Assembly: GCA_013365365.1 (NCBI GenBank)
Contig: JABVXU010000278.1
Coordinates: 1 to 64,000, forward strand
Direction of reading: 5' to 3'
Length of the DNA stretch: 64,000 nucleotides
DNA from: Cruorifilaria tuberocauda
Taxonomy: Eukaryota; Nematoda; Chromadorea; Rhabditida; Onchocercidae
The notes under the pieces are model-generated. The model was given only the letters and a program-made list of their open reading frames with translations. It was not told the DNA's origin and ran no database searches. Both the position numbers and the translations under genes were made by a program. This document shows, piece by piece, positions 62,059-64,000 of this stretch (positions are counted from its first letter, which is position 1; each line of letters opens with the position of its first letter).

Positions 62059-63988
62059 TTAATCCTTATGATATGCGTTTTCCTTCTTTGAATCTTCCGG
62101 ATGAGGAGTTGATTTATTCTTGTATAAATCGGTAACAAATTTTGTGCCTGCTTTACGAGCTGCACGACCAGCGATGGACCGTGGACCAAGATCCCAAAGC
62201 TGTAAAGCAGCCAGTGAAGTATGACCAGTTGCATACAGTGCTTCATGTGCTGTTATTGAAGCTTGATTACCCCACCTGAAAATTCAAAGTTGAATAAAGC
62301 TAAATAAACTGAGAATTTACTAATTTCATTGGAAAATAGATAATATCGATAAGTCTTTTCAAGAACTTTATTTAATATAAAATTTCAGAATTCGTGTTTT
62401 CCAATGACAATTAAATTTGATTTGTTGATTTGAATGTGCCTTACTTATGTCTCACAGTATCGACCGTCTCATCAGCAATACTTTTAGCCATTGTCTTAGA
62501 GGCATTTTCAAGAGCAATCCAAACAGTGCTTGCGCTGGCAATGCCACTTCCCAATACATAAACTGTGTCATGGATAACACCACTCTCTTTATAACCGAGA
62601 TGTTTCTCTGCACTGGATGCTAAAGTCTTTCCAATTGATATGCCCATATCTCCAATTTTATTCACTACAATAAATAGGAGTTTAAACGCTATATTATACT
62701 TTTGCAAAAAAAGGGTAAGGAGAATAATATACAGAATTCTATATTAAGCAAATCTTGTTCTAGCATTCATCAGTGTTAATCAACTGAAGTAATTTTGATC
62801 ATCGTTGTCAACTATTTCTCTCGCTTATCTTTTAACATGAAAATGAAACAAAATGGATAACTGCTGTAAGCTGGTTACTCTAATATCTAATCCATTTCTA
62901 GAATTTGCAAACCGAGATTTTAGCTACTCGAATTTTCAAACTGCTAATCAAAACTTTTAGCTTTATTAAATAAGAGTAGAGAAACTGTTATAACTTGCAT
63001 GAAGATGACACTGAGTCAGTACTTAAAGAATCGAATTGAATTGAGACAAGAGAACTGGCCCTACAATCACAATCATCCTCACAGTTCTAAATGGAGGAAT
63101 TCTAATTTCCCCCTTTAGGAAATGTGCCAATTATTCAGCTGATAATTCTGTACGATCTTAAGAGCCAAAAGAAATCGAAAATTTACATAGATATCGTGTG
63201 CATTTTGCGATCATTTTACTTCCTTTGTGGACGTAATGTATACCGAATCTAATGCCAGGATTTACTTGCATCGGTTTTCGGTCTGGCGTAAGTGAAGAGC
63301 GAATTTGTGCCGACTTATCAGAGACAATTTTGGATGTTTTCTGGGCAACATGATTTATATTTGTCACCAAATAATCACCACCTGTATGAAATTTGTTAAA
63401 TGGATTTTGCGATCAATCAGTTCTTAAGATTTGAAGCATCTTATTCAAACTGTACATCCCAAATATTTCCTAAAGAAAACAACCCAACAAATGTGAGAAA
63501 ACAACCTCGCATCAAAAAGTCGCCAATTTTCCGACTAAGATGCTCCCTTTCTTCCCTACTCATTTGGGGAGACAGTTCTTGGATTCGTATTTCGGTATGA
63601 TGTTTTAAAATTGAGTAGAAATCCTCTTCATCCTTACTGTCCAGATCTTCAGGTAAAAGGATTCCGACAAACATATCTGCAATAAATCAAATCTACCAGT
63701 ATAATCAAATGATGTCTATATATATCAAAATTTAGAAGAAATTTAGGAAAATTAAATTCTACCACAAATCTAAGAGATTACCCGGATGCTCTGGAGTTGG
63801 ATTTGGCATGATATAGGCACCAAAATCATTTTTGAGAACTGGTGTCTTTCCACTAATCAACGGATACGACCATGGACCAATCTGAAATCATGCAGAGAAC
63901 AATTATAATTGCTGAAGGAGTTTATGCAATGAATGACCGGATAATTTCTGTAGTCTTTCCAACGAATGATTTCTTTTCCTATTTCAAA
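62059..63988 (-). CDS. spg-20: spartin (SPG20) homologue, C-terminal part, cut by window edge
   Basis: Spartin acts on lipid droplets and endosomes through its C-terminal senescence domain. Six in-phase exons in transcript order: 63988-63938, 63881-63782, 63676-63506, 63381-63187, 62664-62445 and 62275-62059, giving 317 residues and stop; the N-terminus lies beyond 64000. The visible part starts with FEIGKEIIRWKDYRNYP, then WSYPLISGKTPVLKNDFGAY and MFVGILLPEDLD, which match the plant-related (PRR/ATG8-binding) region of spartin. The senescence domain follows: GDYLVTNINHVAQKTSKIVS, SSLTPDRKPMQVNPGI, IGDMGISIGKTLASSAEKHL, GSGIASASTVWIALENASKT, ETVDTVRHKWGNQASITAHE. It ends with a polar tail (HPEDSKKENAYHKD). 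The ETVDTVRHK...GNQA motif corresponds to ETVQTVRYKYGYNAGEA of the human protein. It looks intact. Whether a MIT domain is present cannot be seen. Confidence 0.87.
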
Positions 63989-64000
63989 CTAAAACCTGTC

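Overview
This is eukaryotic nuclear DNA from a nematode, most likely a filarial (onchocercid) worm. It is AT-rich, introns are short to medium with TTTCAG-type acceptors, the recognisable genes have nematode orthologues, and several start codons sit a few bases after an AG that could serve as a spliced-leader acceptor. I see no transposon ORF, no CRISPR array, no convincing tRNA or rRNA and no bacterial (Wolbachia-type) insertion. All exon models were made by eye from splice signals, reading phase and remembered family sequences.

Layout. (1) 1.26-5.12 kb, +: RTCB tRNA-splicing ligase, 12 exons, complete. (2) 7.03-12.91 kb, +: LIN-41/TRIM71, a RING-B-box-coiled-coil-filamin-NHL protein of 16 exons, followed by a gene-poor flank with perfect let-7 seed matches. 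(3) 13-25 kb: mostly empty, with coding-like islands at 16.9-18.5 kb and 20.4-20.96 kb. (4) 25.3-27.4 kb, +: parts of one or two unrecognised genes. (5) 28.73-30.66 kb, +: MTG2/GTPBP5, the mitochondrial Obg GTPase, 9 exons. (6) 35.4-38.9 kb, +: an unannotated class A GPCR gene assembled from short exons, with TM1 and TM4-TM7 visible but TM2-TM3 not found. (7) 40.35-50.73 kb, -: an E75/Rev-erb-type nuclear receptor (nhr-85-like) with at least one alternative 5' exon, a C-terminal PLDLS motif and a cluster of CAAGGTCA sites in an intron. (8) 52.8-55.0 kb, +: an unrecognised protein with a long disordered tail. (9) 56.8-59.05 kb, +: three small helical-protein genes close together, possibly an operon. 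(10) 62.06-63.99 kb, -: spartin (SPG20) C-terminal exons, cut by the window edge.

Functionally the window mixes housekeeping genes (RNA ligation, mitoribosome assembly, spartin) with two genes tied to developmental timing in C. elegans: lin-41, the classic let-7 target, and the nhr-85/E75 receptor of the molting and heterochronic oscillator. From memory, the C. elegans counterparts of rtcb-1, lin-41, nhr-85 and spg-20 all lie on chromosome I, which would fit a conserved ancestral linkage group. The least explained items are the GPCR without visible TM2-TM3, the coding-like islands at 17-21 kb, and the nuclear-receptor half-site cluster.
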